A DNA stretch of 64,000 nucleotides, taken from positions 1 through 64,000 of the forward strand of contig JAOUHG010000018.1 in assembly GCA_029865265.1 (NCBI GenBank). The letters run 5' to 3'. Below are positions 17,608-28,900 of the stretch, piece by piece; within the stretch, counting starts at the first letter, position 1, and each line of letters starts with the position of its first letter. The notes below the pieces were generated by a model. The model saw nothing but the letters and a program-made list of their open reading frames with translations, was not told where the DNA came from and searched no databases. Both the position numbers and the translations under genes were made by a program. This DNA comes from Candidatus Krumholzibacteriia bacterium (GTDB lineage: Bacteria; Krumholzibacteriota; Krumholzibacteriia; WVZY01; JAKEHA01).

Positions 17608-18195
17608 ATGCCCGAGCTGCCGCCCGTCCGCTATTTCCGCTCCGCCGCCGAGTTCCGCCGCTGGCTGGAGAAGAACCACGCGCGCGTGACCGAACTGTGG
17701 GTGGGCTTCTACAAGAAGGGTGTGGACCGCAAGGGGATCACCTACAAAGACGCCGTCGACCAGGCCCTGTGCTACGGCTGGATCGACGGTCTCCTCAAGC
17801 GCGTGGACGCGGAGAGTTACACCCACCGCTTCACGCCCCGCACGCACAAGAGCACCTGGAGCAACGCCAACATCAAGCGCGTGGGAGAACTCAAGAAGCT
17901 GGGCCTCATGGCGCCGGCCGGCCTGGAGGCCTTCGGGAGAAGGACGAAGGACCGTTCGGGTGTCTACGCGCATGAGAACCAGCACGTCACCCTGGCGCCC
18001 GCCATGATGAAACGGCTGCGCGCCGACAGGAAGGCGTGGGCGTTCTTTCAGGCCCAGGCGCCTTCCTACCGCCGGCTCGCCGCGGCGTGGGTGATGTCCG
18101 CGAAGCGGGAGGAAACCCGGGAGCGTCGCCTGGCGTCGCTCATCGAGGACTCCGCGCGCAACGCCTGGATCAAACCCCTGCGCTGGCAGAAGTAG
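17608..18195 (+). CDS. YdeI/OmdA (OmpD-associated) family protein
   Basis: 195 aa, normal length. The family signature is clear: ELWVGFYKKG near the N-terminus, ALCYGWIDGLLKRVD, the RFTPR-x-x-KSTWSNAN motif and a basic C-terminus rich in Arg/Lys. Members are small cytoplasmic proteins, some linked to bacteriocin or polymyxin resistance and outer-membrane-protein regulation; the biochemical activity is not established, so the function here is open. It has its own leaderless-type promoter and ends 12 nt before the convergent YejM-like gene. Confidence 0.85.
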   Translation: MPELPPVRYFRSAAEFRRWLEKNHARVTELWVGFYKKGVDRKGITYKDAVDQALCYGWIDGLLKRVDAESYTHRFTPRTHKSTWSNANIKRVGELKKLGLMAPAGLEAFGRRTKDRSGVYAHENQHVTLAPAMMKRLRADRKAWAFFQAQAPSYRRLAAAWVMSAKREETRERRLASLIEDSARNAWIKPLRWQK

Positions 18196-18207
18196 GCACG
18201 CGCCGCC

Positions 18208-20082
18208 TCAGAACGGTGTGGCGGTGCGGTAGAAGCGGCGCATCTCGTCCATGGCACGCGCGGCAAGGTCGGGGGGAATGCCATCCACGCGAGCGTTAAT
18301 GTCCCACAGTTTGTACTTCTGCACATACATGGGAAACACCGAATACACGTCGTCGTCGGCCACGATGGCGTGGTTGACGTAGCTGCTGATGACGAACGGG
18401 CGTGGGTCGGCCAGCGGTCCGTACAGGTTGAGCCCGTTGCTGTAGTCGCCCGCGTCCTGCTTGCAACCCAGGCCCTCCTGGATGAGGGTGGGGACGATGT
18501 CGATGTGGGCGGTGGCTTCGGACACCACGCGCGGTTCCCGCCACGGCACGTAGATGATGAGCGGCACCCGCGTCTGGTACCCGGTGAAGTTGCTGGTGTG
18601 CCCCCAGTAGTTGGCGTCGTTGTCGTCGAACTCCTCGCCGTGGTCGGACGTGATCACCACGATGGTGTTCTCCAGTATTCCCTCCGCCTCGAGACCGTCC
18701 AGCAGATCGCCCACCAGCGAGTCTACCCAGCCGACCGCGTTGTAGTAGTCGTTCAGGAACGCCTCCGGGTCCCGCTCGCGGTTGGCCAGGGCGATGTTGA
18801 GCTTCCCGGCCGGGGTAAAGCGCGCCGTGTCCTTGGGGTAGTAGTAGCTGAAATGTGTCGACTTGTAGAACGCAAACCCGAAGAACGGCCGGCCCGCGGC
18901 GTTGGCGTCCAACGCAAAGCGGTGCAGGCGCCCGGTGAGGTCCTGGTCCTTCAGATCGGCGCTGCGCCCCTCGAATTCCTCCTGCACGTCGATGCCGCGG
19001 AACATCCCGTCCTTGATCTTGTGGCGCTCGAAGTGCGAGTCGGCAAAGATCCCGAAGCGGTAGCCGTTCTGCTGCAGCACGTCGATCAGCACCGGGTTGT
19101 CGATGGCCGCGCAGTTGGCCTTCACCGCGGCCCAGTAGGTGGGGTGGATGCCGTAGAACACCGAGAAGACACCACTGGGCGTGGAGTTTCCCGAACTGAA
19201 GTGGTTGTCGAAGCGCGATGCGCGCGAGGCGAACGCGGCCATGTGCGGCGAGATCCGCTCGTTCATGGCGTCGAAGCGCCAGCTCTCCAGCAGCAGGAGG
19301 AGGATGTTGGGCCGCCGCGATACCATGGTCGAATCGCACGCCACGTCCCGCAGCGGGTAGTGCAGCGCCTGACCCGCATCGTCCGCCGATCCGGAGGTTT
19401 CCACGATGAGCGGCAGCCGGTCGGCGTACTTGAGCGCGTGCCGGTGCGAGGTGATGGGGAAGTAGAACGGGAAGCGCAGCGTCATGTCGGTGAAACGGGT
19501 GTCGTTGCGTTCGTAGGCGAGCACGTGCAGCGCCTGGCTGGCCGAATAGGACACCAACGCCACCAGGAATACCGCCGCGGCCAGGCGCCCCGGGTGCCGC
19601 ATGCGGCCGGAAACGCGGAACAGGAATGCGGTGAGCGCGGTCACCGCGGCCACCACCGCGGCCGCCATGGCGATGGTGAGCCCCGAAATACCGATGCCGC
19701 TGAAGGACTGGAACGCGTACTCGAGCCAGAAGGCGTCCACGTGGAAGCGGTACACCCGGTAGATGGTCGCGTCGAACACCAGGTAGAAGAGCATCGCGCC
19801 GATGAGCGTGGCGCAAACCGTGCGCGCCACGCGCGGCCACGCGATCAACACCAGGAAGACCAGCGACAGGAAGACCAGCGGAACGAGAACATAGTAGCCC
19901 AGGAAGACGAGAATGGCGTACGCGCCGGCGGAGTTGAGACCGGTCGACGCGTCGAGGTAGCGGGTGAGCGCGAGCACCGCGAACGGCAGCGCCAGGCCCA
20001 GCAGCGCCACCATGCGCGCATAGGAACAGGCGCGCGTGGACACGCAGGCCCGCGCCGAGGCGAGATAGCTTGGGAGTTTCAT
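18208..20082 (-). CDS. YejM-like inner-membrane protein with alkaline-phosphatase/sulfatase fold
   Basis: 624 aa. Five N-terminal transmembrane helices (within about 25-195) are followed by a periplasmic sulfatase-type domain from about 255. Signature sites: RRPNILLLLLESWRFD, SGNSTPSGVFSVFYG with T301 at the nucleophile position, and TSDHGEEF for metal binding. The layout (TM bundle plus periplasmic hydrolase-like domain) matches YejM/PbgA/LapC, which controls lipopolysaccharide level in enterobacteria, and also the LtaS-like phosphoglycerol transferases. So the role is either envelope lipid control or phosphoglycerol/phosphoethanolamine transfer. A -10-like TACAAT (20138-20143, minus strand) would give a leader of about 50 nt; no clear ribosome site. 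Confidence 0.82.
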   Translation of the reverse strand: MKLPSYLASARACVSTRACSYARMVALLGLALPFAVLALTRYLDASTGLNSAGAYAILVFLGYYVLVPLVFLSLVFLVLIAWPRVARTVCATLIGAMLFYLVFDATIYRVYRFHVDAFWLEYAFQSFSGIGISGLTIAMAAAVVAAVTALTAFLFRVSGRMRHPGRLAAAVFLVALVSYSASQALHVLAYERNDTRFTDMTLRFPFYFPITSHRHALKYADRLPLIVETSGSADDAGQALHYPLRDVACDSTMVSRRPNILLLLLESWRFDAMNERISPHMAAFASRASRFDNHFSSGNSTPSGVFSVFYGIHPTYWAAVKANCAAIDNPVLIDVLQQNGYRFGIFADSHFERHKIKDGMFRGIDVQEEFEGRSADLKDQDLTGRLHRFALDANAAGRPFFGFAFYKSTHFSYYYPKDTARFTPAGKLNIALANRERDPEAFLNDYYNAVGWVDSLVGDLLDGLEAEGILENTIVVITSDHGEEFDDNDANYWGHTSNFTGYQTRVPLIIYVPWREPRVVSEATAHIDIVPTLIQEGLGCKQDAGDYSNGLNLYGPLADPRPFVISSYVNHAIVADDDVYSVFPMYVQKYKLWDINARVDGIPPDLAARAMDEMRRFYRTATPF

Positions 20083-20289
20083 ATCGGTCTGGACCGCAGG
20101 CGGCCGCGGTTCGGGCTGCGGGGCACTGCAGGCTCATATTGTAGCGCCATCCGATTCGGCCGACACGCGAAAGTTTGGGCGCTGAGACGCGCGGGGCGGC
20201 GAAACCTTACCACGGATCTGCCGCGGCGTTCCTTCGCGGCTACACTGCCTGGTTGCATCGTGTTAGGATGCGGGCCGAGGAGGTCCTTC

Positions 20290-21774
20290 ATGCACTTCGC
20301 CAGGCTTCTTGTCGTTTCGTTCCTCGCCGTTCTCCCGATGCGGTCCGCCGCCCAGGAGGCGGCGCAGGCGCCCGATTCCACCGCCGCCGACAGCGCCGTG
20401 GTCGTGGTGCGCAAGCCCACCATACCCATCGTCCCCTTCTTTATTGAGGGGATCGAGGACACCTTCCTGACCGCCACGCTCGAGGTGCCCGAGGACCGCT
20501 CGCAGCCGGGCGGGCGCAAGATCTCCCTGCACATCGTCATCGTTCCCGCCCTCGAAAAGGGCTCGGGACTGCCGCCGCTGTTCGACATCGCCGGCGGACC
20601 GGGTGTATCCGCCACCGCGGGTGCCGCCGAGTACGCCGGTGTGCTGCGCGTGCACCGCGAGCGCCGCCCCGTGGTGCTGGTGGACCAGCGGGGAACCGGC
20701 GAGTCCAACCCGCTGCGCTGCCCGGAACTGGAAGCCGTCTCGAAGATGGACGATATGTACGACCCCGACGCCGTGGCGCGTTGCCGCGACGAACTCGCGA
20801 AGACGGCCGACCTTTCGCACTACGGTACCATCGACGCGGTGCGCGACCTGGAAGACGTCCGCAACGCGCTGGCCTATGACCAGATCGATTTCATCGGCCT
20901 GTCATACGGCACCCAGGTGGTTCAGATGTACATGCGCGAGTACCCGGACAACGTGCGTGCGGCGGTCATGCTGGGCGCGGTTCCGCTGGGCGAAGAGATC
21001 CCGCTCCACCATGCCAACAACGCCGAGGCCGTGCTGCAGCGCATCCTCGACGACTGCGACAGCGACCCCGACTGCGGGCGCGCGTATCCGTCGCTGCGCC
21101 GCGAATGGTCGGAGTTGCTGGAGCGGCTCGACGCCGGTCCGGTCTTTGCGGAGTTCGTGGACTCGACCGGTGCGCGCAGCGTGGAGATCCGCAAGGGGCC
21201 CTTCTGCGAGGCGCTGCGCTCGCTGTTGTACGTGCCGCCCACGCAGCGGCTCATCCCGCTGTTGATCCACCACGCCGCCCAGGACGACTTCCGGCCTTTC
21301 CTGCAGATGGTACTCGCCGGCGGCGCGGGCGGTTCGATCGCCGAGGGAATGTATCTGTGCACGATCTGCCCCGAGGGGACCACGCGCATCGCGCCGGATG
21401 CGATCGACGCCGCCACGGCGCGCACCTTTCTCGGTCGCTGGCGGGTCGACCAGCAGATGGGTGCGTGCGCGGTGTGGGCGCTCGCGCCGGCGCCGGACGC
21501 GGACCTCGCCCCGGTCGTCGCGGAGGCGCCCACGCTGTTCATCACCGGGGGCATGGACGCGGTGACGCCGATTGCCTGGGCGCAGGAGATCTCGTCGCGC
21601 CTGACCCACAGCCTGGTGCTGGTAATCGACCATCTGGGGCACCATCCGGACGGCCTCGAGCACATGGAGTGCTACGATGCCGTCATCGCGCAGTTCTTCG
21701 AGAAGGGGAGCGTGGTGGATCTGGACACGTCGTGCTTCGACACCATGCTGCCGCCGCCCTTCGTGACCGAATAG
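20290..21774 (+). CDS. Secreted alpha/beta hydrolase (tripeptidyl-aminopeptidase/proline iminopeptidase-like)
   Basis: 494 aa from ATG 20290, supported by AGGAGG at 20278-20283 with 6-nt spacing; upstream in-frame sequence is antisense to the YejM-like gene. Signal peptide about 1-21. Alpha/beta-hydrolase fold: oxyanion region GGPG, DQRGTGES, nucleophile elbow GLSYGTQ (S205), acid D423 in FITGGMDAVTP, His 451 or 452 in DHLGHHPD. The C-terminal part resembles the TAP-like domain of Streptomyces SlpD/tripeptidyl aminopeptidases. It probably removes N-terminal peptides or esters in the periplasm or outside. A -10-like TACACT at 20241-20246 with a weak -35 lies upstream. Confidence 0.85.
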   Translation: MHFARLLVVSFLAVLPMRSAAQEAAQAPDSTAADSAVVVVRKPTIPIVPFFIEGIEDTFLTATLEVPEDRSQPGGRKISLHIVIVPALEKGSGLPPLFDIAGGPGVSATAGAAEYAGVLRVHRERRPVVLVDQRGTGESNPLRCPELEAVSKMDDMYDPDAVARCRDELAKTADLSHYGTIDAVRDLEDVRNALAYDQIDFIGLSYGTQVVQMYMREYPDNVRAAVMLGAVPLGEEIPLHHANNAEAVLQRILDDCDSDPDCGRAYPSLRREWSELLERLDAGPVFAEFVDSTGARSVEIRKGPFCEALRSLLYVPPTQRLIPLLIHHAAQDDFRPFLQMVLAGGAGGSIAEGMYLCTICPEGTTRIAPDAIDAATARTFLGRWRVDQQMGACAVWALAPAPDADLAPVVAEAPTLFITGGMDAVTPIAWAQEISSRLTHSLVLVIDHLGHHPDGLEHMECYDAVIAQFFEKGSVVDLDTSCFDTMLPPPFVTE

Positions 21775-21832
21775 AATAGACGCGTTCCTCTAACTTGAAA
21801 TACGCCCCCTCCCGAAACCGGCGGAGGTTCAG

Positions 21833-21861
21833 TTGACGCGCGGGCCGGGGCATGGTATACC
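21833..21861 (+). promoter_or_regulatory. Promoter of the GEVED/subtilase operon
   Basis: TTGACG (21833-21838), 17 nt, TATACC (21856-21861). It is the best promoter-like sequence in the 456-nt gap and would start a transcript near 21868, leaving a leader of about 360 nt before ATG 22231. Confidence 0.6.
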
Positions 21862-21867
21862 CTCTTT

Positions 21868-22230
21868 CTTGTAGTACCTCGGCTTGGCGATCTGCAGTTA
21901 AGGGCAAAGCAGTTTCAAAAGACCGGCTTCGGTCGGAACCGAAATCGAGCGTGCTAGCTGCACCATGCCCGGCGAACGCCCCACTCCATCAGACTGCCGT
22001 GCGCTGCTTCTCTGCGCAGTTCCACTCTCTCGCGCGGCAGGTTCCCGTCTAAGCATCCGTCAGGTGTCGATGTTCGCGCTTCGCGTTCCGATCTTGTGTT
22101 TCGGGTTCCGCCTCCATGTCCTTGCGTAACGCGCGGTGAAGTTCCGCCACGCGTGGCGGTATGACAGGGAGGGTGCGTAACCGATTCGGTTGCGCGGCGA
22201 ATTGAACACCCAACCCCTTGGAGGACCACC
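21868..22230 (+). other. Long 5' leader with palindromes, no gene seen
   Basis: No convincing ORF. It holds a perfect 16-nt palindrome CCGCCACGCGTGGCGG (22144-22159) and a 9-bp hairpin at 22175-22195 (GCGTAACCG / CGGTTGCGC, one G-U pair). A small ACCG-GCTT-CGGT stem lies near 21933. GGAGG just before ATG 22231 is the ribosome site. I could not match it to a known riboswitch class. Confidence 0.5.
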
Positions 22231-22980
22231 ATGACGGGGAACAGATGGGGTTTGCGCCTTCTCATCTTCCTCCTCCTGCTCGCGACGCCGCTTGCGAGCG
22301 CCCACGCCGTGACGAACATCTTCTTGTACGACGAGAGCGTGGCGGCGGATGTGGATCTGAACGCCTACCTGGCTGATGGCACTGTCAAGCAGCCAAACGG
22401 CAAGGGTTTCTTCAAATACGTGGATAAGACACCGGCGCCAGCCGAGTATCCCACGATTGCAGTCTCCGAGCAGAGTTTTGAACAGCTCGGGGCGTCGAAC
22501 GCTGAGATCGATGGCGTCTGGTTCATCAATCACGGCAATTTCTATGTGCCCAACAAGAAAGCGCTCATCCTGTGGGTGGTCCGAATCCCGGACGCCTCCC
22601 TGCGGATGCCCGCTGAATTCCAGCAGGATCTGACGATCTCGATGTGGGTCGACTGGAACCAGGACGACAAATGGAAACCGGGAGAGCGGATGATCCACCA
22701 TTCGTTCAACCTGGCTGACAGGTTCCCGGCCACGGACGACGAAATCGTGGTTTCGTATCTGACGTCGTTCCAGGTGCCGGATGTCACGGAGATCATGACG
22801 TCCAGCGCCAAGTACGGCAACTCCGGCAAGGACATCCGCCACCTGTGGGTGCGCGCCGTGGTTGCGTATGACGATGACGACATGAGTCCGGACGGCGCGC
22901 AGCTCTTCGGGGAGTACGAAGACTATCGTGTCTCCTATTACGTTCAAAACAAATTCATCGGCGATGGTGGATCGCGCTAG
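22231..22980 (+). CDS. Secreted GEVED-like domain protein
   Basis: 249 aa with a typical signal peptide (LLIFLLLLATPLASAHA). The mature part carries the pattern of the GEVED domain found in secreted proteins of FCB bacteria: MWVDWNQDDKWKPGE, then HLWVRAVVAYDDDDM and FGEYEDYRVSYYV (the GE-x-EDY end). It has no sorting domain, so it may stay periplasmic or be a partner of the giant subtilase, whose gene starts 12 nt downstream with its own GGAGG site. That spacing makes an operon very likely. Catalytic residues are not apparent; a binding or structural role is more probable. Confidence 0.8.
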   Translation: MTGNRWGLRLLIFLLLLATPLASAHAVTNIFLYDESVAADVDLNAYLADGTVKQPNGKGFFKYVDKTPAPAEYPTIAVSEQSFEQLGASNAEIDGVWFINHGNFYVPNKKALILWVVRIPDASLRMPAEFQQDLTISMWVDWNQDDKWKPGERMIHHSFNLADRFPATDDEIVVSYLTSFQVPDVTEIMTSSAKYGNSGKDIRHLWVRAVVAYDDDDMSPDGAQLFGEYEDYRVSYYVQNKFIGDGGSR

Positions 22981-22992
22981 GAGGGAAGAGCC

Positions 22993-25900
22993 ATGAAGAG
23001 ATTCAAGAATATGTTCTTGCTCGGCGCGGTTCTTCTTTCCGCGCTGTTGATCATTCCGTCTTTGCAACCGGTGGATGCCGCGGACGGCGCCAGGCCCGAA
23101 CGCGTTGCACCGGGTCTTCAGAAACAGCTCGACGAGGCGGCGCCCGATGAGATGGTCACCGCCATCGTCAAGCTTCGTTCCATCGGCCCCCCGCCCCAGG
23201 CGAACCTGGGTCGGTCAGCTGTGTTCGGTTCGCTTCGGCAGAATGCGCGTGTCTCGCAGGCGCAGCTGAAGTCGTTCCTGAACCGCCCGGACATCCGGGC
23301 CGACGTCGGTGTTACGCGCGAGTTCTGGCTGGACAACCTGGTTCTCGTCCAGGCCCGGAAGTCCGTGATCGAACAGATCGCGCGCCGCACGGACGTTGAA
23401 CAGGTGTTCGACAACTACACCGTCACCGTGCCGCCGCGGCCGGCGGACGATCCACTGCCGGATCCGCACCAGAGCCAGCCGTGGGACAACATCGCCTACA
23501 TCGGCGTCAAGCAGGTGTGGACCAGTTTCGGTCTGCGCGGTGCAGGGGTGCGTGTCGGCGGACTCGATACGGGTGTGGACATCAACCACCCCGACATCGC
23601 CGGCAAGATGATCACCAACAACCCGGCCGATCCCACCTATCCCGGGGGATGGGCCGAGTTCGACGGCAACGGCAATGTGATTCCCGGTTCGGTGCCGCAC
23701 GACAGTGACCAGCATGGAACCCACACCACCGGCACCATGGTCGGCGGCAACGCCAGCGGGTGGGACGTGGGTGTCGCGCCGGAAGCCAGCCTGATGCACG
23801 GTCTGGTCATTCCGGGTGGAAGCGGGAGCTTTGCGCAGGTCGTGGGCGGCATGGAGTGGATCATCGATCCCGATGGCAATCCCGCCACCGACGACGGCGC
23901 GCAGGTTGTGAACATGTCGCTCGGCGCTACGGGAACGTACACCGAGATGGTGGCGCCCACCGACAACATGGTCGCGGCCGGCGTGTTCCCCAGCTTCTCG
24001 ATCGGCAACAGCGGGCCTGGTGCCAGCACAACCGGCAGCCCGGGCAACGTCCCCAGCGCCTTCGGCGTGGGAGCGACCGACAACCTCGACGTGATCGCGT
24101 CGTTCTCGAGCCGTGGCCCGGTGACGTGGAACTTCCCGCCGTATGTCGGGACCTACACCAAGCCGGACATCTCCGCGCCCGGTGTCTCCATCTATTCCAC
24201 CGTGCCCGGTGGGGAGTGGGAGTACAGCGGGTGGAGCGGCACGTCCATGGCGGCCCCGCACGTTTCGGGGACCGTTGCGCTCATGCGCCAGGCCAACCCC
24301 AGCATGACCGTCGCCGAGATCAAACAGATCCTCGCGCAGACGGCACTTGATCTGGGCGCGGCGGGCATGGACAACAACTACGGCTGGGGACGCGTCAACG
24401 CGTTCGCGGCCGTCAGCGCCGCGCTGGTGGGAGTGGGAACGCTCGACGGTACCGTCGCCAGCATGGGGATGCCCGTCGAGGGCGCCCTGGTTCGTGTGGC
24501 GGACACCGGCCAGCGCGTCACCACCGACGCCAACGGCGACTACAGCATCCGCATCGTGGCCGGCGATCACACCATCGAGGTGAGTCGCTTCGGCTACGAG
24601 TCCGCCTCCGCGCTCGTCACCCTGGTGGCGGACATGACGACCACGCAGGACTTCGATCTGGTTCAGCTGCCGTCCGGCGCAGTCGCCGGCACGGTAACCG
24701 ACTCGCAGTCCGGCATGGGTGTGTCCGCTTCCATCGCGGTGAAGCTCGCCGGACAGGTGGTTGTGAATGCGTCGACGGATCCCATGACCGGTGCGTACAG
24801 CATCACGCTGCCGGTGGGAACCTACGACCTCGTCTTCACGCCGGTGTTCCCGTATCCCGCGACGACGCGGAACGGAATTGCCGTCATGGAGGGGATGACG
24901 ACGCCGCTCAACGTGACGCTCATGCCGGCCCAGGTCCTCATCGTGGATGACGACGCCGGCGGCGCCTTCGAGTCTTACTTCGAGGCGGCGGTTGCGGGAG
25001 CGGGGAGGTCGTATCTCACGGTGAGTTCGCCACCCACGGCGGCGCAGATGAGTGCGTTTGAAACCGTGGTCTGGTTCACCGGCAACGACTACACCACCAC
25101 GCTGACGGCCGCCGACCAGGCGGAACTGGCCGCGTACCTGAACGGCGGCGGCCGCCTGTTCATGACCGGCCAGGACATCGGCTACGACATCCGGACGGAG
25201 GCGTTCTATGCGGATTACCTGCATGCCGCCTACGTGCAGGATGACGTGGCACTCGGTGCCGTGCTCGGCAACCCGGCCAGCCCGGTGGGATTCGGCTTCT
25301 CGTTCGCCATCTCGGGTGGCAGCGGGGCCAGCAACCAGGCCTACCCGTCGGAGATCAATCCGGTGGGTGGCGCCATGTCGGCGTTCTTCTACGATCCCAA
25401 CGTTCCGGGCGCGCCGGTTTCGGTCGGCGAAGTCACCAAGAATGGCGGGGTCGTGGGCGACGGCATCGCCGATTCCGGCACCGCGGGTCTCACCTACGAG
25501 AACGGTTACAAGCTCGTGTACTTCGCGTTCGGGTTCGAGGCCATCGCCGATGCCAGCACGCGCACCGAGTTGATGGACCGCGTGCTCGACTGGCTGCAGG
25601 GATACCCCGAGATCAACCACACACCGCTGGGCGATACCGAGGATACCGCGCACCCGTACACGGTGACCGCGACCATCACGTCCGACTTCTTCACGCTGGA
25701 TCCGTCGAGCTTTGCCGTCGTGTACAGCGCGAATGGCGGGCCGGACTTCACGGTTGCGATGATAGCGACCGGTGCACCGGACGAATACGCGGCCAGCATT
25801 CCGGCGCAGGCGTCGGACACGGAGGTCGCGTACTTCATCCGCGCGGCGGACGTGGAGGGTCATGCCTCCGTGGATCCGCTGGGAGCACCGCTCAACCGGT

Positions 25901-28900
25901 ACAGCTTCTACGTGGGCAGAGACATGGTGGCCCCGGAGATCGTTCACATGCCGCTGCGCGACACCAACGATCTCACCGGGCCGTATCCGGTGATGGCGGA
26001 AGTGACCGACAACATCGGGGTCGAGTCCGTGTACCTGCTGTACTCGAAGAACGGCGGCCTCTGGCACCGCGCGAAGATGATCCCGCCCGACCCGGTTTCG
26101 CCCGTGTACCTGGGCGAGATTCCGGGCCCCACCATGGTGGGTGACCAGTTCGACTACTTCATCCTGGCGATGGACGAGTCGTACTCGGGCAACGTCACGC
26201 GCGAGCCGGCCACGGGAAGCCACAGCTTCTCGATCGTCGAGGAGTTCGTCTGGGACTTCGAGATGGATGACGGCGGTCTCACGCAGACGGGTGACGTCTG
26301 GCAGTGGGGTGCCCCGACCAGCGGTCCGGGCATGGCTCACTCCGGGATGAACCTGTGGGCGACGATTCTCGGCGCCAACTATCCCAACAGTTCCAACGCC
26401 ACGCTGGACCTGCCGGCGATCACCATTGCGGCCGACCGGCCGTACGCGGTGTTCTCGTTCTGGCACTGGTACAACATGGAGAACACGTGGGACGGCGGCA
26501 ACGTCAAGGTTTCGACCGACGGCGGTGCCACCTTCCAGATCGTGACTCCCGCGCGGGGCTATGACGGCGTGGCCCGCAGCGGCAACGCGGGCATTCCCAA
26601 CGAGCCCTGCTTTACCAACATCAAGGAGTTCTGGCAGGAGGACGTGTTCGACCTGTCGGCCTTTGCGGGCCAGCAGGTGATCCTCCGCCTGCACTTCGGC
26701 AGTGACGGCAGCGTGCAGCGCTCCGGCTGGTACGTGGACGACATGCGTCTGCGCAGCAGCGACACGGACGACGTGGCACCGTCGTTCAGCAACGTGGTGG
26801 TTCCGGCCAGCACGTTCGACACGGCGGGGCCGTACGTGGTGAGCGCCGACGTGCGCGACCTGTTCTCGGGTCTCGCCAGCGTCGACATGTACTACAGCCT
26901 CGACGGCGGCCCGTTCGTCCAGGTGCCAATGACACCGGGGACGGGCGACCAGTGGAGCGCGAGCATCGGCGGACAGGCGCAGGGTACGCGCATCCGCTTC
27001 TACATGGAAGCGTCGGACAACGCGGGCAATACCACCCGCGAACCGCTGGGGGCGCCGGGTGATACCCACCTGTTCGCCATTCTGCCCAGCGCGCCGACGC
27101 TGGTGCTTTCCAGCTCCACCACCCTGGGTGCGGGGCTGGACGGCTACCGGGCGGCGCTCGAGGCCAACGGCTACGAGGCCGACTACTGGAGCTTCGTGAG
27201 CCAGGGCAGCGAGGTCCTCAATCACCTGAGCGCGTACGAGAACATCATCCTGGAGGAGACGAGCAGTATGACGTCCGCCGAGATGACGGCGTACGGTGCG
27301 TTCCTGCAGTCCGGGACGGTCGGGTCCAAGAAGGGCTTCTTCATCCTGGCGCGGAGCGTCGGACTCACCTCCTCCAACCGCCCGTTCATCATGCAGTACC
27401 TGCGTTCCGAGTACGTGCAGAACGACGCGGGCTGGAAGGAAATCACCGGTGAGCCGGGCGATCCCATCGGCATCGGCGAGACGTTCCTGCTGAACGGCAC
27501 GTCGGTGGATGAGATCCAGCGTTCCACCACCTATCCGGGTGGCCTCATCGTGTACCGGTTCACCGCTCCGGGAACCGCGGCGATGTCCCGCGCGGAGTAC
27601 GGAGAGACTCTCGAGAAGTACGGAGAGGAGTGGGACGGTGTGGTGCCGGATGCGCCGATCAGTCTCGATGCGGCGTGCGGTATCCGTTACAACGGAGACA
27701 CCTACCGTTCGATCTACCTCACCTATGACATGAGCTATGTAACCGAGCTGTCGCGTCGCGAGGGCATCATGGATCGCGGCCTGCGCTGGCTCGCGTCGCC
27801 GGAAATCGTGCACAGCCCGCTGCCGGACACCGAGGACACCACCAGCCCGTATGCGGTGACTGCGCTGGTGTACTCGGACAACCTGGATCCGACGCGCGTG
27901 CGAATGACGTACGACGTCGGCGGCGGAGCGGTGGTTGTGCAGATGACACCCACCGCGAATCCAGACGAGTGGTCGGCGTCGATACCGGCGCAGCCGCTGG
28001 GAACGACCGTGCGGTATTACCTGAGCGCGGCCAATCTCGACGGCAATACGTCGTATGACCCGCCGACGGCTCCGACGGACCAGCACTCGTTCGATGTCAA
28101 CGCCGACCTGACACCGCCGGTGATCGCGCACGCGCCCGTGGGCACGACGGCCGATATCACCGGGCCGTATGTCATCTCGGCGGATGTCACCGACAATGCG
28201 GGTATTTCCTCCGTTCAGCTCTCGTGGCGTAAGAACGGCGGCAGCACCACCACGGTGGCGATGACCAACACCATGGGCGACACGTATGAGGGCTCGATGC
28301 CGGGACCGTCGGTATTCGGCGACCTGTACGAGTACTTCATCGTGGCCAGGGATATTGCCGGCGTTCCGAACACGGCACGCAGTCCGCAGAACGGATTCCA
28401 CAGCCTTGAGGTCGTTGACTTCTACGCGTGGGACTTCGAAGCGGACGACGGGGGATTCTCGGCCATCGGCCAGGACTGGCAGTGGGGTTCGCCCACCAGC
28501 GGCCCGGGTGGCGCCTACTCCGGCGTGAACCTGTGGGCGACGCAGCTCTCGGCCAACTACACCGCGAGCAGCAACTCCCGCCTCGACTCGCCGCCGGTGG
28601 TGGTACCCAACGGGAGTACCTACGCGCAGATGAGCCTGTGGATGTGGTACGACACGGAGCTCAACTACGACGGTATGAACGTGAAGGTCTCCACCGATGG
28701 CGGTTCCAACTGGACGATTCTCACGCCCGACATCGGCTACAACGCCACGGCTACCAGCGGCAACGCCGGTATTGCGGGTGAGCGCTGCTTCAGCGGTCAC
28801 GGCCAGAAGTTCTGGCAGAAGGCGACGTTCGACATGACCCCGTACAAGGGTCAGGGCGTCATCGTCCGCCTGCACTTCGGCAGTGACGGCAGCGTGCAGT

